Positions 1 through 7,456 are shown, counted from the stretch's first letter. The stretch is 16,275 nt of DNA from an uncultured Lachnospiraceae bacterium (GCA_934376945.1 CAKRPI010000044.1:1-16275), one strand, 5' to 3'. Notes: generated by a model from the letters alone, not told the origin. Translations and numbers: made by a program.

Positions 1-38
1 CCTGCCTCAAGTAACTGTTTCATTGAAATTACACTCAT
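1..38 (-). CDS. rpsB: 30S ribosomal protein S2, N-terminal fragment
   Basis: The first 12 codons, reading leftward off the window edge, encode MSVISMKQLLEA followed by the start of a Gly codon. This is the characteristic N-terminus of bacterial ribosomal protein S2 (uS2), which binds the 30S subunit late in assembly. The ATG at 36-38 has a good ribosome binding site, AAGGAG, seven bases upstream. It is preceded by its own promoter and a foldable leader, so it is probably transcribed separately from the exporter operon that ends at 294. Only the start is present; in most Firmicutes tsf follows, but that is outside the window. The identification rests on 12 residues plus the start context and is fairly secure because this N-terminus is highly conserved. 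Confidence 0.85.
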   Translation of the reverse strand, partial: MSVISMKQLLEA

Positions 39-66
39 GTCTTTTCTCCTTTTGGTTGTTTTCTTC

Positions 67-121
67 CGCATGTCTCACTTTCAGAGGAACCATCTGGCAC
101 CGTCTCCGAAATCCACATGCG
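67..121 (-). promoter_or_regulatory. candidate rpsB 5' leader RNA (two-stem structure)
   Basis: Read on the minus strand, the untranslated leader of rpsB can fold into two stacked helices. The outer 7-bp stem pairs CGCATGT (121-115) with ACATGCG (73-67). The inner 8-bp stem pairs TTTCGGAG (111-104) with CTCTGAAA (86-79) and includes one G-U pair. A 3/5-nt internal loop separates them, and a 17-nt apical loop (103-87) lies on top. The structure sits between the predicted promoter and the Shine-Dalgarno. Ribosomal-protein operons are commonly autoregulated by such leaders, so an S2-binding role is a reasonable inference. I cannot match it to a known family from memory. Confidence 0.5.
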
Positions 122-142
122 TGTTTAATCTGCAACTTTTGT

Positions 143-172
143 ATTATAACATAAGGGCCTGTCATCTGACAA
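143..172 (-). promoter_or_regulatory. predicted sigma-A promoter of rpsB
   Basis: On the minus strand a perfect -10 box TATAAT (148-143) lies 18 bp downstream of a -35-like TTGTCA (172-167). The start of transcription would fall near 136, giving a leader of about 98 nt. The -35 and most of the spacer lie inside the 151-180 dyad. Confidence 0.6.
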
Positions 173-180
173 GCCCCTAT
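151..180 (-). repeat. 30-bp dyad, hairpin overlapping the rpsB promoter
   Basis: Arms ATAAGGGCCTGTC (151-163) and GACAAGCCCCTAT (168-180) surround a 4-nt loop. As DNA, 11 of 13 positions are symmetric. In minus-strand RNA both exceptions become G-U pairs, giving a full 13-bp helix, whereas in plus-strand RNA they are A-C mismatches. This bias suggests an RNA hairpin made by read-through from the exporter operon. No U-run follows on the minus strand, so it is not a standard intrinsic terminator. It could instead be an operator over the -35. Confidence 0.5.
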
Positions 181-247
181 TTTGCAGAAAATTACGTTCT
201 TATTTTGCTGAAAATTACGTTCTGTTTTACAAAAAATTACATTCCGG
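178..247. repeat. three imperfect 22-23-bp A/T-tract tandem repeats
   Basis: Three units of the form TTTTGCWGAAAATTACGTTCT begin at about 180, 203 and 225, with periods of 23 and 22 bp; the third is diverged. Each has a T-tract and an A-tract, so the tracts recur about every two helical turns. They lie directly upstream of the predicted rpsB -35, the position of an UP element or curved activating DNA. They could also be protein binding sites. The rest of the permease-rpsB gap (248-293) is AT-rich, and I see no clear terminator in it. Confidence 0.6.
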
Positions 248-293
248 TAAAATATTCTGTAAGATAAAAGTTACTGTTTCGTGCAGACACACC

Positions 294-1550
294 CTATTCT
301 CTTCTCAGCGCATCGATCGGATTTAAATTCGCTGCTTTGATAGATGGCAGTAGTCCGAACACGATTCCGATCATCATAGAAAACAGCACTGCAATCACTG
401 CTGCCGGAATACTGATCGCCACCGTAACACCGGAGATTTTGCTAATCACCTGCGCCATCACAATTCCGGCGATCACCCCGAGAATTCCTCCCATACTGGT
501 CAGTACTGCTGCCTCGGTCAGGAACTGACCAAGGATCGTATTTTTCCGTGCACCGATTGCCTTCTTCAGACCAATCTCGCTTGTTCGCTCCGTAACGGAT
601 ACCAGCATGATATTCATAACACCGATTCCACCGACCAGAAGTGAGATACTTGCAATCCAGATCAGCTGATTATTCGTTGCGGCACTTAACTTCTGCATAT
701 TTCTTGCCTGCTCCAGAAGATTATCCGCTTTATACTTGGTGTTTGTCTGTGTGGAGGAGATTGTCGCATTTAAAATCTTCTCCGCACTTTGGCCTGCATC
801 CTCCATGTCATCCGTACTTTTCGCCTTTACGATCACATTTTCCGGCTCATCGTAGGAATAGCTGATCGGCCAGCTGGTTTTCGGCATAAATACGTAGCTA
901 ATCTTGCTGCTCGCGTAGCTGTCGTACTGTGTCAGGTTTGTGATGTTCGGTTCATACGTATTGGCCTGCGCAGCAACACCAACCACGGTATAAGGCTGCT
1001 TTCCGATCTCAATGACCTTTCCGATCGGCGATTCATCCTCAAATAATGCCTTTGCCGCATTTGTATCGATAATCAGCACCTTCCGGAATTCCGTATAATC
1101 CTCCTCCACAAAATTCCGTCCGGTCTTGATCACATAACCGGCTGTTCCAAAATAGCTGGAATCAATTCCCCGGACACAGCCGCTTGACATTGCCTTGTCC
1201 TGATAAAAAACGCTGTCCGGACTCTGACGCTCTTTGTAGCTTGTTACACTTTCCACACTGTCCAGATCAAGAATCGCCTGCTTCGTTTCATCCGTTACCT
1301 CCGGAATTCCATACGGAATATCCGATGCCGAATAAATCGTCAGCGCATAGCCCTGCTGATTAATCTGGATATTAACCGCATTGCTTCCGGCTCCGATCAG
1401 ACTGTTTTTGATTTCTTCGTTTGTTCCCTTGATCGTTGATACAATCGAAATGATTGCCGCAATACCGATAATAATACCCAGCATCGTAAGAAACGACCGC
1501 ATTTTGTGGGACCAGATGCCCTGAAAGGACAGTCTTACATTTTCTAACAA
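294..1550 (-). CDS. MacB/FtsX-family ABC transporter permease
   Basis: This 418-residue integral membrane protein should be the permease of a MacB-type (type VII) ABC exporter. There is one N-terminal membrane segment (about 19-41), an extracytoplasmic MacB-like core domain (about 42-290), and three C-terminal segments (about 295-317, 345-370, 380-402). The C-terminal segments contain the FtsX-domain signature region (VGGIGVMNIMLVSVTERTSE and the final LLPSIKAANLNPIDALRRE). In this family the permease transmits ATP-driven motion to a periplasmic or extracellular adaptor rather than forming a channel. The start codon is TTG (1550-1548), chosen because AAAGGGGG lies eight bases upstream and the family N-terminus begins there. 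It lies 15 nt after adaptor 2 and ends the exporter operon. The substrate is unknown; antimicrobial peptides or lipids are typical in relatives. Confidence 0.93.
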   Translation of the reverse strand: MLENVRLSFQGIWSHKMRSFLTMLGIIIGIAAIISIVSTIKGTNEEIKNSLIGAGSNAVNIQINQQGYALTIYSASDIPYGIPEVTDETKQAILDLDSVESVTSYKERQSPDSVFYQDKAMSSGCVRGIDSSYFGTAGYVIKTGRNFVEEDYTEFRKVLIIDTNAAKALFEDESPIGKVIEIGKQPYTVVGVAAQANTYEPNITNLTQYDSYASSKISYVFMPKTSWPISYSYDEPENVIVKAKSTDDMEDAGQSAEKILNATISSTQTNTKYKADNLLEQARNMQKLSAATNNQLIWIASISLLVGGIGVMNIMLVSVTERTSEIGLKKAIGARKNTILGQFLTEAAVLTSMGGILGVIAGIVMAQVISKISGVTVAISIPAAVIAVLFSMMIGIVFGLLPSIKAANLNPIDALRRE

Positions 1551-1565
1551 TTTTTGTTCCCCCTT

Positions 1566-4500
1566 TTATTCTGACAGTGCAGTAAGATTGTCTACTTCTT
1601 TCGTCTGTGCCCCTTCCACTACATCCGAACCATAAGGGAATGCAATCTTATCCTCCATGGAAAGACCGGAATTGATCTGAATCGCATAATCATAAACCGT
1701 CTTTCCGGTGGATACGTACTGTTTCTTCAATTTACCTTTTTCGTCCTTGTATACATAGGATCTTCCGTCGCTTTCCTCCCGTACGAGATACTTCGGAAGA
1801 TAAATATCACCGGAGGAATCTGCAGCCTTTGCAGTAAACTGGAACGTAGCCTGCCCTTCTTCGATTCCCTCCGCATCTTCAATCAGCGCATAGAACGGAT
1901 AGTACGCAACATTCGTATTCTGTGTTCCGCTGAAATACATCAGATTTTCCGCTCCGTTCGGATCCGGATAGCTGGAAACATCTTTGATCACAGCAGTAAA
2001 GGTCATTCCGTTTGCCGCAGTTCCGGTAACCGTGTCACCCTCATGCAGATTGCTGACAGATAGCTCGTCAATGGTTCCTTTCAGATAAAGTCCGGAAGTA
2101 TTTGCCACCTTCGCAAAATATCCGTCCGTATCGGCTGTTCCATCTGCATTTCCGATGCTGATTACGGTACCATCCATCGTACTTTTTACAACTTTTCCAT
2201 CTACAACCCGCTGACTCTGCTCTACCTTCAGCTCCTTTTCACGGATATCAAGATCACATGTCTTGATTTCCCGCTCTTTATCGGCAATCAGCTCTTTTAA
2301 CTCTTCCGGCGTATACGTCTGATCTCCTCCGCCGTCAAAATCACCACCGCCATCTGATATACCCGGATCCTCTGTCTGCGGCTCTTCCTCCCACAGTCCG
2401 TACTGTTTCAGAAGCATAATCAGCGCATCACTGTTCCATACAGCCAGCTTCTGTCCATCACTTAATGCCAGATAAGCCTCTTTCGCTTCTTTGAGCTTTT
2501 CGATCAGAAGCTCCTCCTGCATGGATGGATCAAGCTCCTGAATCATAAGAACAACCTCATACACTGCCAGCCGCTCTCCGTACGTCAAAACAGTCGGAAC
2601 CGGTGCTTCGGTTTCACTCTCTGCCGGATCACCGGTCTGATCCTCCCCCGGATCTGCATCGTCCTGAATCGGCGTTGTATCTCCGTTATGACTCCAGATA
2701 TCACCGGTCTGTTCTGTTTCATCACCGCTTCCGTCATATACGCTCTGATCCAGTTCCTCTCTCCAGGTATCTCCAAGGTTCGCATACGCATTTTTTGCTC
2801 TTGCAAGCGCTGCCCGCTTATTTTCCAGTGAAATCTGATCATTTTTTAAGGTTGCTTCCAGATCGTCTACCAGCGTCTTTACCAGCGTTACGCAAAGCTG
2901 CTTATATCGTTTCTGCAGATATGTGATCTGATCCTCTTTTCCTTCTTTTTTCAGATACTCCTGCACAATGCTTCCAAGTGCATACTGCTCCATCGCCGGT
3001 GTCTTTCCATCCACAATGTCATCCGTTGCCATTGCCAGATTTGCCTGATAATAAATAAGTGCCGTCTCCAGCGCATCTGCATCATAATGATCCAGTGTCA
3101 CACCGTCTGCTCCAAGCGCTGTCTCAGCCAGAGAAAGAAATGCAGTAATCCAGGATTCCACTTTTCCGGAAAAAAGTGCCTCAATTTCTACTGCCGATTC
3201 CGGCATCACGAATGTAGTTGTTTCTGCCGTCGGATCTGCCAGCTCTACGCCGGCCGGTATTACCTTCCAGCCCATAAAAGTCTGCTGGCTGTCCTCGGCT
3301 TCTGCCGTAATCGTCACCGTTTCGCCTGCTGCAATCTCAACCGTTTCTGATTCTTCCCCATTAATACGACCATTTATAATTGTCACCGGATACAGAAGTG
3401 GCGCCTCTGTCTCAGTTTCTGTCTCGGTTTGCGGCTCCGTCTCGGTCTCCGTACCTGTCTCAGTCTGCGGTTCCGTCTCGGTCTCCGTACCTGTCTCAGT
3501 CTGCGGCTCTGTCTCAGTCTCCGTGCCTGTCTCAGTCTGCGGCTCTGTCTCGGTCTCCGTGCCTGTCTCAGTCTGCGGCTCTGTCTCGGTCTCCGTGCCT
3601 GTCTCGGTCTGCGGCTCCGTCTCGGTCTCCGTACCCGTCTCAGCCTCCGTGCCTGTCTCGGTCTGCGGCTCTGTTTCGCTCTCACGATTGGAATCGTCTG
3701 TTGATTCTGTCTCTGTATCCGCTTCCGTTCCGCTTTCATCCTGCCAGTTGGATTCCGGCTCTGTACCATTCTGTTCCGGATTATCCACGCTGTCTTCTGT
3801 CTGATCCTCCGGGAATGTTTCCTGCGCCGCTGCTTTTTCTTCCATCTCCACCAGCCGGTCTTTATTTGAGACTGCAGCCTGTGCTGCCGTTGTCAGATCT
3901 TCATACTGTTTTCTTGCCTCTTTTACATCATTCACAAAATCGCCCGGATTTTCCGGATCAAGCTCGCGAATCAAGAGCTCCACGTAACGCACCTGATACT
4001 GCTCCATCAAAGCAGCACTTTCTTCCAGCACCTTTGTCCCTTCTTCACCCAGTGCCTCTTTCACACTGTCTTTTGGGACATAAAAAATCTGCTCTGCTCC
4101 GTTTTCCGATGCTGTTTTTTTATCTGCAAGATTTTTCCGGTAATAAGATACACATTCCGATATGGCATTGCCGATCTCCTCTGCAGTCAGTGAATCCCCA
4201 TGCGTCCGAAACAGAACATCAATCATGGATACAAGTGTTTCATAGCTGGAAACAGCATCTGCTACAGTCTTTTGCTGTGTATTCTCTGCACCATTTTTGG
4301 TCTCTGTTTTTCCCGCATTTTTCTGCGCATCAGCCTGTACATCCTCCGGTACTTCTTCAACTGCCTGCACATCCTCTACGGAAAGCCCTCCGTTTGCATC
4401 AGCAGACTCTGTCTGTTTTTCTCCATTTCCGGAGCCTGGTGTCATTTCCTGTCCTTCATCCACGATCAGATCATCCGATGAAGCCGTCTTTATCATAGAA

Positions 4501-4919
4501 TCCTGCTCCAGTGCCGCCGATGCCTTTGTTTTCTTCAGTTTATCCAAATCCTTTTCCAGCTTGATCTTTTCCAGTTCCTTTGCCTGCAGATCAAGCTCCG
4601 CCATTTCAAGCTCCAGCTCCGGAAGGGTCATGTCATAGGAAAAAAGAGGCGTACCCTCCTTTACCGTTTCTCCTGCCGAAACATAGATCTTGTCTATCTG
4701 ATACTCTTCATTTAACGTGATCGTCTGCGCAACCTGTGAAGTAACAGTACCATACACCATCTCATCGTCATCCCAGTATCCGGAATTCACGTTAATGACC
4801 GGTACCACCTCGATCGGGTCCTTTTTCCCCTGCATCGTATAGTATGCGCCGTATCCGACTCCTCCGACCAGAGCCGCTGTCACCACAAGGCTGATTACCA
4901 CCATTCCTGCCTTTTTCAT
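1566..4919 (-). CDS. giant split HlyD/MacA-type membrane-fusion adaptor with surface-protein insert
   Basis: At 1117 residues this is about three times the usual adaptor length. An N-terminal membrane anchor (5-28) is followed by the first half of a lipoyl-like domain (65-97) and a charged helix (100-135). The returning helix (871-905), second lipoyl half (908-945), beta-barrel and membrane-proximal regions (946-1095) come only at the C-terminus. About 735 residues separate the halves: an acidic linker, an alpha-helical module (222-365), a Thr/Glu/Pro/Gln stalk (415-505) and an InlB-B-repeat-like beta domain (508-585, ending VMPESAVEIEALF). A second helical module (586-725), an acidic linker and a third helical module (776-845) follow. 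The helical modules share an A+xxYxxL pattern (336-342, 707-714, 811-819) seen in cell-wall proteins. The ATG overlaps the ABC ATPase stop by 4 nt. The adaptor call is firm; the module names come from pattern recognition. Confidence 0.85.
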   Translation of the reverse strand: MKKAGMVVISLVVTAALVGGVGYGAYYTMQGKKDPIEVVPVINVNSGYWDDDEMVYGTVTSQVAQTITLNEEYQIDKIYVSAGETVKEGTPLFSYDMTLPELELEMAELDLQAKELEKIKLEKDLDKLKKTKASAALEQDSMIKTASSDDLIVDEGQEMTPGSGNGEKQTESADANGGLSVEDVQAVEEVPEDVQADAQKNAGKTETKNGAENTQQKTVADAVSSYETLVSMIDVLFRTHGDSLTAEEIGNAISECVSYYRKNLADKKTASENGAEQIFYVPKDSVKEALGEEGTKVLEESAALMEQYQVRYVELLIRELDPENPGDFVNDVKEARKQYEDLTTAAQAAVSNKDRLVEMEEKAAAQETFPEDQTEDSVDNPEQNGTEPESNWQDESGTEADTETESTDDSNRESETEPQTETGTEAETGTETETEPQTETGTETETEPQTETGTETETEPQTETGTETETEPQTETGTETETEPQTETGTETETEPQTETETETEAPLLYPVTIINGRINGEESETVEIAAGETVTITAEAEDSQQTFMGWKVIPAGVELADPTAETTTFVMPESAVEIEALFSGKVESWITAFLSLAETALGADGVTLDHYDADALETALIYYQANLAMATDDIVDGKTPAMEQYALGSIVQEYLKKEGKEDQITYLQKRYKQLCVTLVKTLVDDLEATLKNDQISLENKRAALARAKNAYANLGDTWREELDQSVYDGSGDETEQTGDIWSHNGDTTPIQDDADPGEDQTGDPAESETEAPVPTVLTYGERLAVYEVVLMIQELDPSMQEELLIEKLKEAKEAYLALSDGQKLAVWNSDALIMLLKQYGLWEEEPQTEDPGISDGGGDFDGGGDQTYTPEELKELIADKEREIKTCDLDIREKELKVEQSQRVVDGKVVKSTMDGTVISIGNADGTADTDGYFAKVANTSGLYLKGTIDELSVSNLHEGDTVTGTAANGMTFTAVIKDVSSYPDPNGAENLMYFSGTQNTNVAYYPFYALIEDAEGIEEGQATFQFTAKAADSSGDIYLPKYLVREESDGRSYVYKDEKGKLKKQYVSTGKTVYDYAIQINSGLSMEDKIAFPYGSDVVEGAQTKEVDNLTALSE
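3420..3635 (-). repeat. 36-bp minisatellite, six in-frame units
   Basis: Six 36-bp units encode the 12-residue repeat GTETETEPQTET (residues 429-500 of adaptor 2). Partial, diverged units flank it, so that Thr/Glu-rich sequence spans about 3405-3677. Adjacent units are almost identical in DNA, differing at a few third positions, which points to recent expansion or homogenisation. Because the unit length is a multiple of three, copy change would alter stalk length without a frameshift. Confidence 0.95.
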
Positions 4920-5599
4920 TGAACCGCCTCCCTGTGTTCTGAAATCTCTCCGTCAAAGATATCCACGATCCGCTTTGCATGATGTGCAATTCCCGGATCA
5001 TGCGTGATCATAACTACCGTTACCCCTTCCTCGTTCAGCTTCTGAAACAGCTCCATAACCTGCGCACTTGACTTGGAATCCAGTGCGCCGGTCGGCTCAT
5101 CCGCAAGAAGAATCTTTGGTTTGTTGACCATCGCACGCGCGATCGCCACGCGCTGCTTCTGGCCTCCTGAGAGCTGCGTCGGATTAAATGTCGTACGGTC
5201 TTCCAGACCGACCCGTATCAGAGCCTCTCTTGCCCGCTCTCTGCGGACCTTTTTGCGCACTCCTGCATAAACAAGCGGAAGGGCTACATTTTCCAGTGCC
5301 GACATACGCGGCAGAAGCTGAAAATTCTGAAAAACAAATCCAATTGTACCAAGCCGCAGATCTGCCAGTTTGTTCTCGTTCAAAGAAAGGACATTGCTTC
5401 CGGCCAGCTCATAACTGCCTGACGTCGGAAGATCCAGACATCCGATAATGTTCATCAGCGTAGATTTACCGGAACCGGACGGTCCCATGATTGCAACGTA
5501 TTCTCCCTCTTCCACATAAAGGCTGACATCTTTGAGTACCGGGACTGTCATTTTCCCCTGAATATAATCCTTATAAATATGCTCCAGTTTCAGGATCAC
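4916..5599 (-). CDS. MacB/LolD-type ABC transporter ATP-binding protein
   Basis: This 227-residue protein is a complete nucleotide-binding domain. It has Walker [10 protein letters not shown] (39-47), the Q-loop glutamine (Q91), the signature LSGGQKQR (143-150), Walker B ILLADE with catalytic E168, and the switch histidine H200. The sequence matches the MacB/LolD/FtsE-like exporter class. It should act as a cytoplasmic dimer driving the permease encoded at 294-1550. The start is GTG at 5599-5597, with GGGAGG nine bases upstream. It lies 20 nt after adaptor 1, and its stop overlaps the adaptor 2 start (ATGA), suggesting translational coupling. The ATPase and permease are separate polypeptides here, as in Gram-positive YknYZ-like systems, not fused as in proteobacterial MacB. 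Confidence 0.95.
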   Translation of the reverse strand: MILKLEHIYKDYIQGKMTVPVLKDVSLYVEEGEYVAIMGPSGSGKSTLMNIIGCLDLPTSGSYELAGSNVLSLNENKLADLRLGTIGFVFQNFQLLPRMSALENVALPLVYAGVRKKVRRERAREALIRVGLEDRTTFNPTQLSGGQKQRVAIARAMVNKPKILLADEPTGALDSKSSAQVMELFQKLNEEGVTVVMITHDPGIAHHAKRIVDIFDGEISEHREAVQ

Positions 5600-5619
5600 A
5601 ACTGTTTACCTCCCTGTAT

Positions 5620-7257
5620 TCATCCGACTGTTCCAAGCGAGTTTGCACCACTTAACAGTGGATTCGATGCTCCGTTAATATACGTACCGTCTTCCTGATC
5701 TGCATCGTATACATCATCTACTGAATCATTGTAGCTTCCCATGTCCGCTCCGTCCGCTGAATTTTCATCGTACGTACCAAAATCCTCTTCGCCTGCCGAA
5801 TTTTCATCGTACGTGCCAAAGTCCTCTTCGCCTGCCTGATTTTCATCGTACGTACCAAAGTCCTCTTCGCCTGCTGAATTTTCATCGTACGTACCAAAGT
5901 CCTCTCCGCCTGCCAGATTTTCATCGTACGTACCCATATCTGCACTGTCATCCCCATAATTATCGATTACATTCCCCTGGTTATCCAGCATCTCTCCATT
6001 GCCGTCCAGACCGCTCATATCCACACTGCCATCCGAGCTGTAATCATTATAAATAACCGGTGTGCCCTCGGTCAGACCATCCTGCACAACCGTAATATAA
6101 TCATCCTCTGACAGTCCGTCTTTGATTTCATACTCCATCAGATCCTGATCGTACTCTCCAAGCGTAACCGGATGCTTCTCCAATACATTATCCTTATTGG
6201 CCCTCCAGACGTAAGCCGTGCCGTCATCATCCTGCTCGATGTAATACTCTCCCAGCCACATGCCGGTCTTCGTTTCCTTCTGTCCCTCATCGGCTTCCAT
6301 ATAAACATGCTGTCCGAGAATCAGCCCTTCTGATGTATCCAGTTCCACGTAGAAGGTATAATTTGAACTGCCGGAATCAGAACTGCTTCCCCACATATAT
6401 GAATTGGAATCGCTGTTCTCCTCCGCTCTGTCCGTCTTAATCTCTGAAATCGTACCATTCCATGTCTTTGAAGCATCAACACGGGAATGCACAAGCACCG
6501 GAGTTGCCGAATCATAAAGTGCCTGCAAATTCTGCAGATTCTGCTCATTGACACTTCCTTTGATCCGATAATCCCCCGCTGCCAGAATTTTAATATATAC
6601 AGAAGAATCTCCTGATGAGGAGTAGGAACTTGCACTGCTGCTACTGTTCGGATCCGTAATGGACTGCACGATGCCAGCCATCTCCGCTGTCACCGTTGCA
6701 TTTGCGATTGTTTCCTTGAGATTTTTAATTTCCAGCTGCTTTGATTTAATTTCATATTCCTTCTGTTTGATCTCGTTCTGATCACTCAGAATCTGTGTGG
6801 TGTAAGACAGCTGATCATCTGCGCTTGCATTCTTTTTGTCCTTTTCATTCTGTGCAATGCTCTTATTCAGCAGTTCAATATCGCCCTCTGCACGTTCAAT
6901 ATCGATTTCCGCCTGCGCCAGCTTATCCTCATCATCCTTCGTATCATATACAAACAAACGCTGTCCTTCCTTGATCTCCTGCCCCTCTTTTACAAAACAC
7001 TGTTTCACAGTGCGATCATTTTCCAGCTTTACTTCCAGCGTTGCCTGCGGCTCCACTTCTCCGGCATAACGGTCTGCCACCGTACTTCCGGTGCTTCCGT
7101 AGCCTGTAATTACCGATACCTGATCAACATAAACTGCATCTTCACTCGTAGAAGAAACACGCTCCTGCGTTGTATTTTCAAAGAAATGATGATAGACACC
7201 GTAGCCGCCTGCTCCGACAATACCGATCACCAGAAACGCGATTACTGCTTTTTTCAT
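5620..7257 (-). CDS. HlyD/MacA-type membrane-fusion adaptor with acidic repeat tail
   Basis: This 545-residue protein is the first gene of the exporter operon. It has an N-terminal membrane anchor (4-24), lipoyl halves (about 70-105 and 187-225) and a coiled-coil hairpin between them (108-185). A beta-barrel (about 225-325, interrupted by Ser/Asn-rich loops at 203-218 and 280-300) and a membrane-proximal domain (330-400) follow. This is the usual MacA/YknX layout. Residues 405-545 are an extra acidic, Gly/Asp/Glu-rich tail with five 13-residue repeats (GTYDENxAGEEDF type). Such a tail is not part of the core family and is probably disordered outside the membrane. The ATG at 7257 has AAGGGG about ten bases upstream. 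A second adaptor in the same operon is unusual; the two could form a mixed assembly or serve alternative states. Confidence 0.9.
   Translation of the reverse strand: MKKAVIAFLVIGIVGAGGYGVYHHFFENTTQERVSSTSEDAVYVDQVSVITGYGSTGSTVADRYAGEVEPQATLEVKLENDRTVKQCFVKEGQEIKEGQRLFVYDTKDDEDKLAQAEIDIERAEGDIELLNKSIAQNEKDKKNASADDQLSYTTQILSDQNEIKQKEYEIKSKQLEIKNLKETIANATVTAEMAGIVQSITDPNSSSSASSYSSSGDSSVYIKILAAGDYRIKGSVNEQNLQNLQALYDSATPVLVHSRVDASKTWNGTISEIKTDRAEENSDSNSYMWGSSSDSGSSNYTFYVELDTSEGLILGQHVYMEADEGQKETKTGMWLGEYYIEQDDDGTAYVWRANKDNVLEKHPVTLGEYDQDLMEYEIKDGLSEDDYITVVQDGLTEGTPVIYNDYSSDGSVDMSGLDGNGEMLDNQGNVIDNYGDDSADMGTYDENLAGGEDFGTYDENSAGEEDFGTYDENQAGEEDFGTYDENSAGEEDFGTYDENSADGADMGSYNDSVDDVYDADQEDGTYINGASNPLLSGANSLGTVG
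5759..5953 (-). repeat. 39-bp tandem repeat, five in-frame units
   Basis: Five 39-bp units start at 5759, 5798, 5837, 5876 and 5915, each containing TTTTCATCGTACGTRCC on the plus strand. They encode the 13-residue acidic repeat in the tail of adaptor 1. The first four are nearly identical and the last decays at its 3' end. The unit length keeps the frame on copy-number change. Confidence 0.95.
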
Positions 7258-7309
7258 GAATCAATTCCCCTTCAATTCTAATCTTGTTTTTATCGTTTTA
7301 ACTTTTAAC

Positions 7310-7315
7310 ATGATA
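7310..7315 (-). promoter_or_regulatory. possible extended -10 promoter of the exporter operon
   Basis: On the minus strand TGGTATCAT fits an extended -10 (TGnTATCAT), with transcription starting about 45 nt before the adaptor 1 ATG. The -35 region is poor (TTTCTT or CTTTCT at 16-17 bp), as expected for an activator-dependent or weak promoter. No better candidate was found between 7258 and 7460. Confidence 0.35.
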
Positions 7316-7436
7316 CCACAACTTTTTGCAAAAGAAAGAGATTTTTTCTTAATACTTACAAAAGACATCGTTTTTTCACATTTCTTCGTCTGCCGGATCA
7401 AAGCAGATTTTCATAAGCCAGTACCTCGTTTCGTAA

Positions 7437-7456
7437 ATAACTATACCATAACTATA
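7437..7456. promoter_or_regulatory. 9-bp direct repeat with 11-bp period, candidate operator
   Basis: ATAACTATA occurs at 7437-7445 and again, identically, at 7448-7456. The 11-bp period is one helical turn, the geometry bound by OmpR/PhoB-type response regulators. It lies between the divergent exporter and DUF1294 genes, about 120 bp from each predicted promoter. No regulator gene is in the window. Confidence 0.4.

Noticed and set aside
151..180. Standard intrinsic terminator of the exporter operon
   Set aside because: The hairpin is strong but no U-run follows on the minus strand; instead the -10 of rpsB follows. It is kept as a dyad of uncertain role.
3420..3635. 36-bp repeats as a possible CRISPR array
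   Set aside because: The units are directly adjacent with no spacers, and they encode an in-frame protein repeat.
3380..4498. Long plus-strand open frame (372 codons) with Ser/Arg/Leu repeats
   Set aside because: It lies antisense within the giant adaptor gene. The 36-bp repeat stays open in several frames because its length is a multiple of three. Composition is implausible and there is no ribosome binding site; the minus-strand frame has clear domains.
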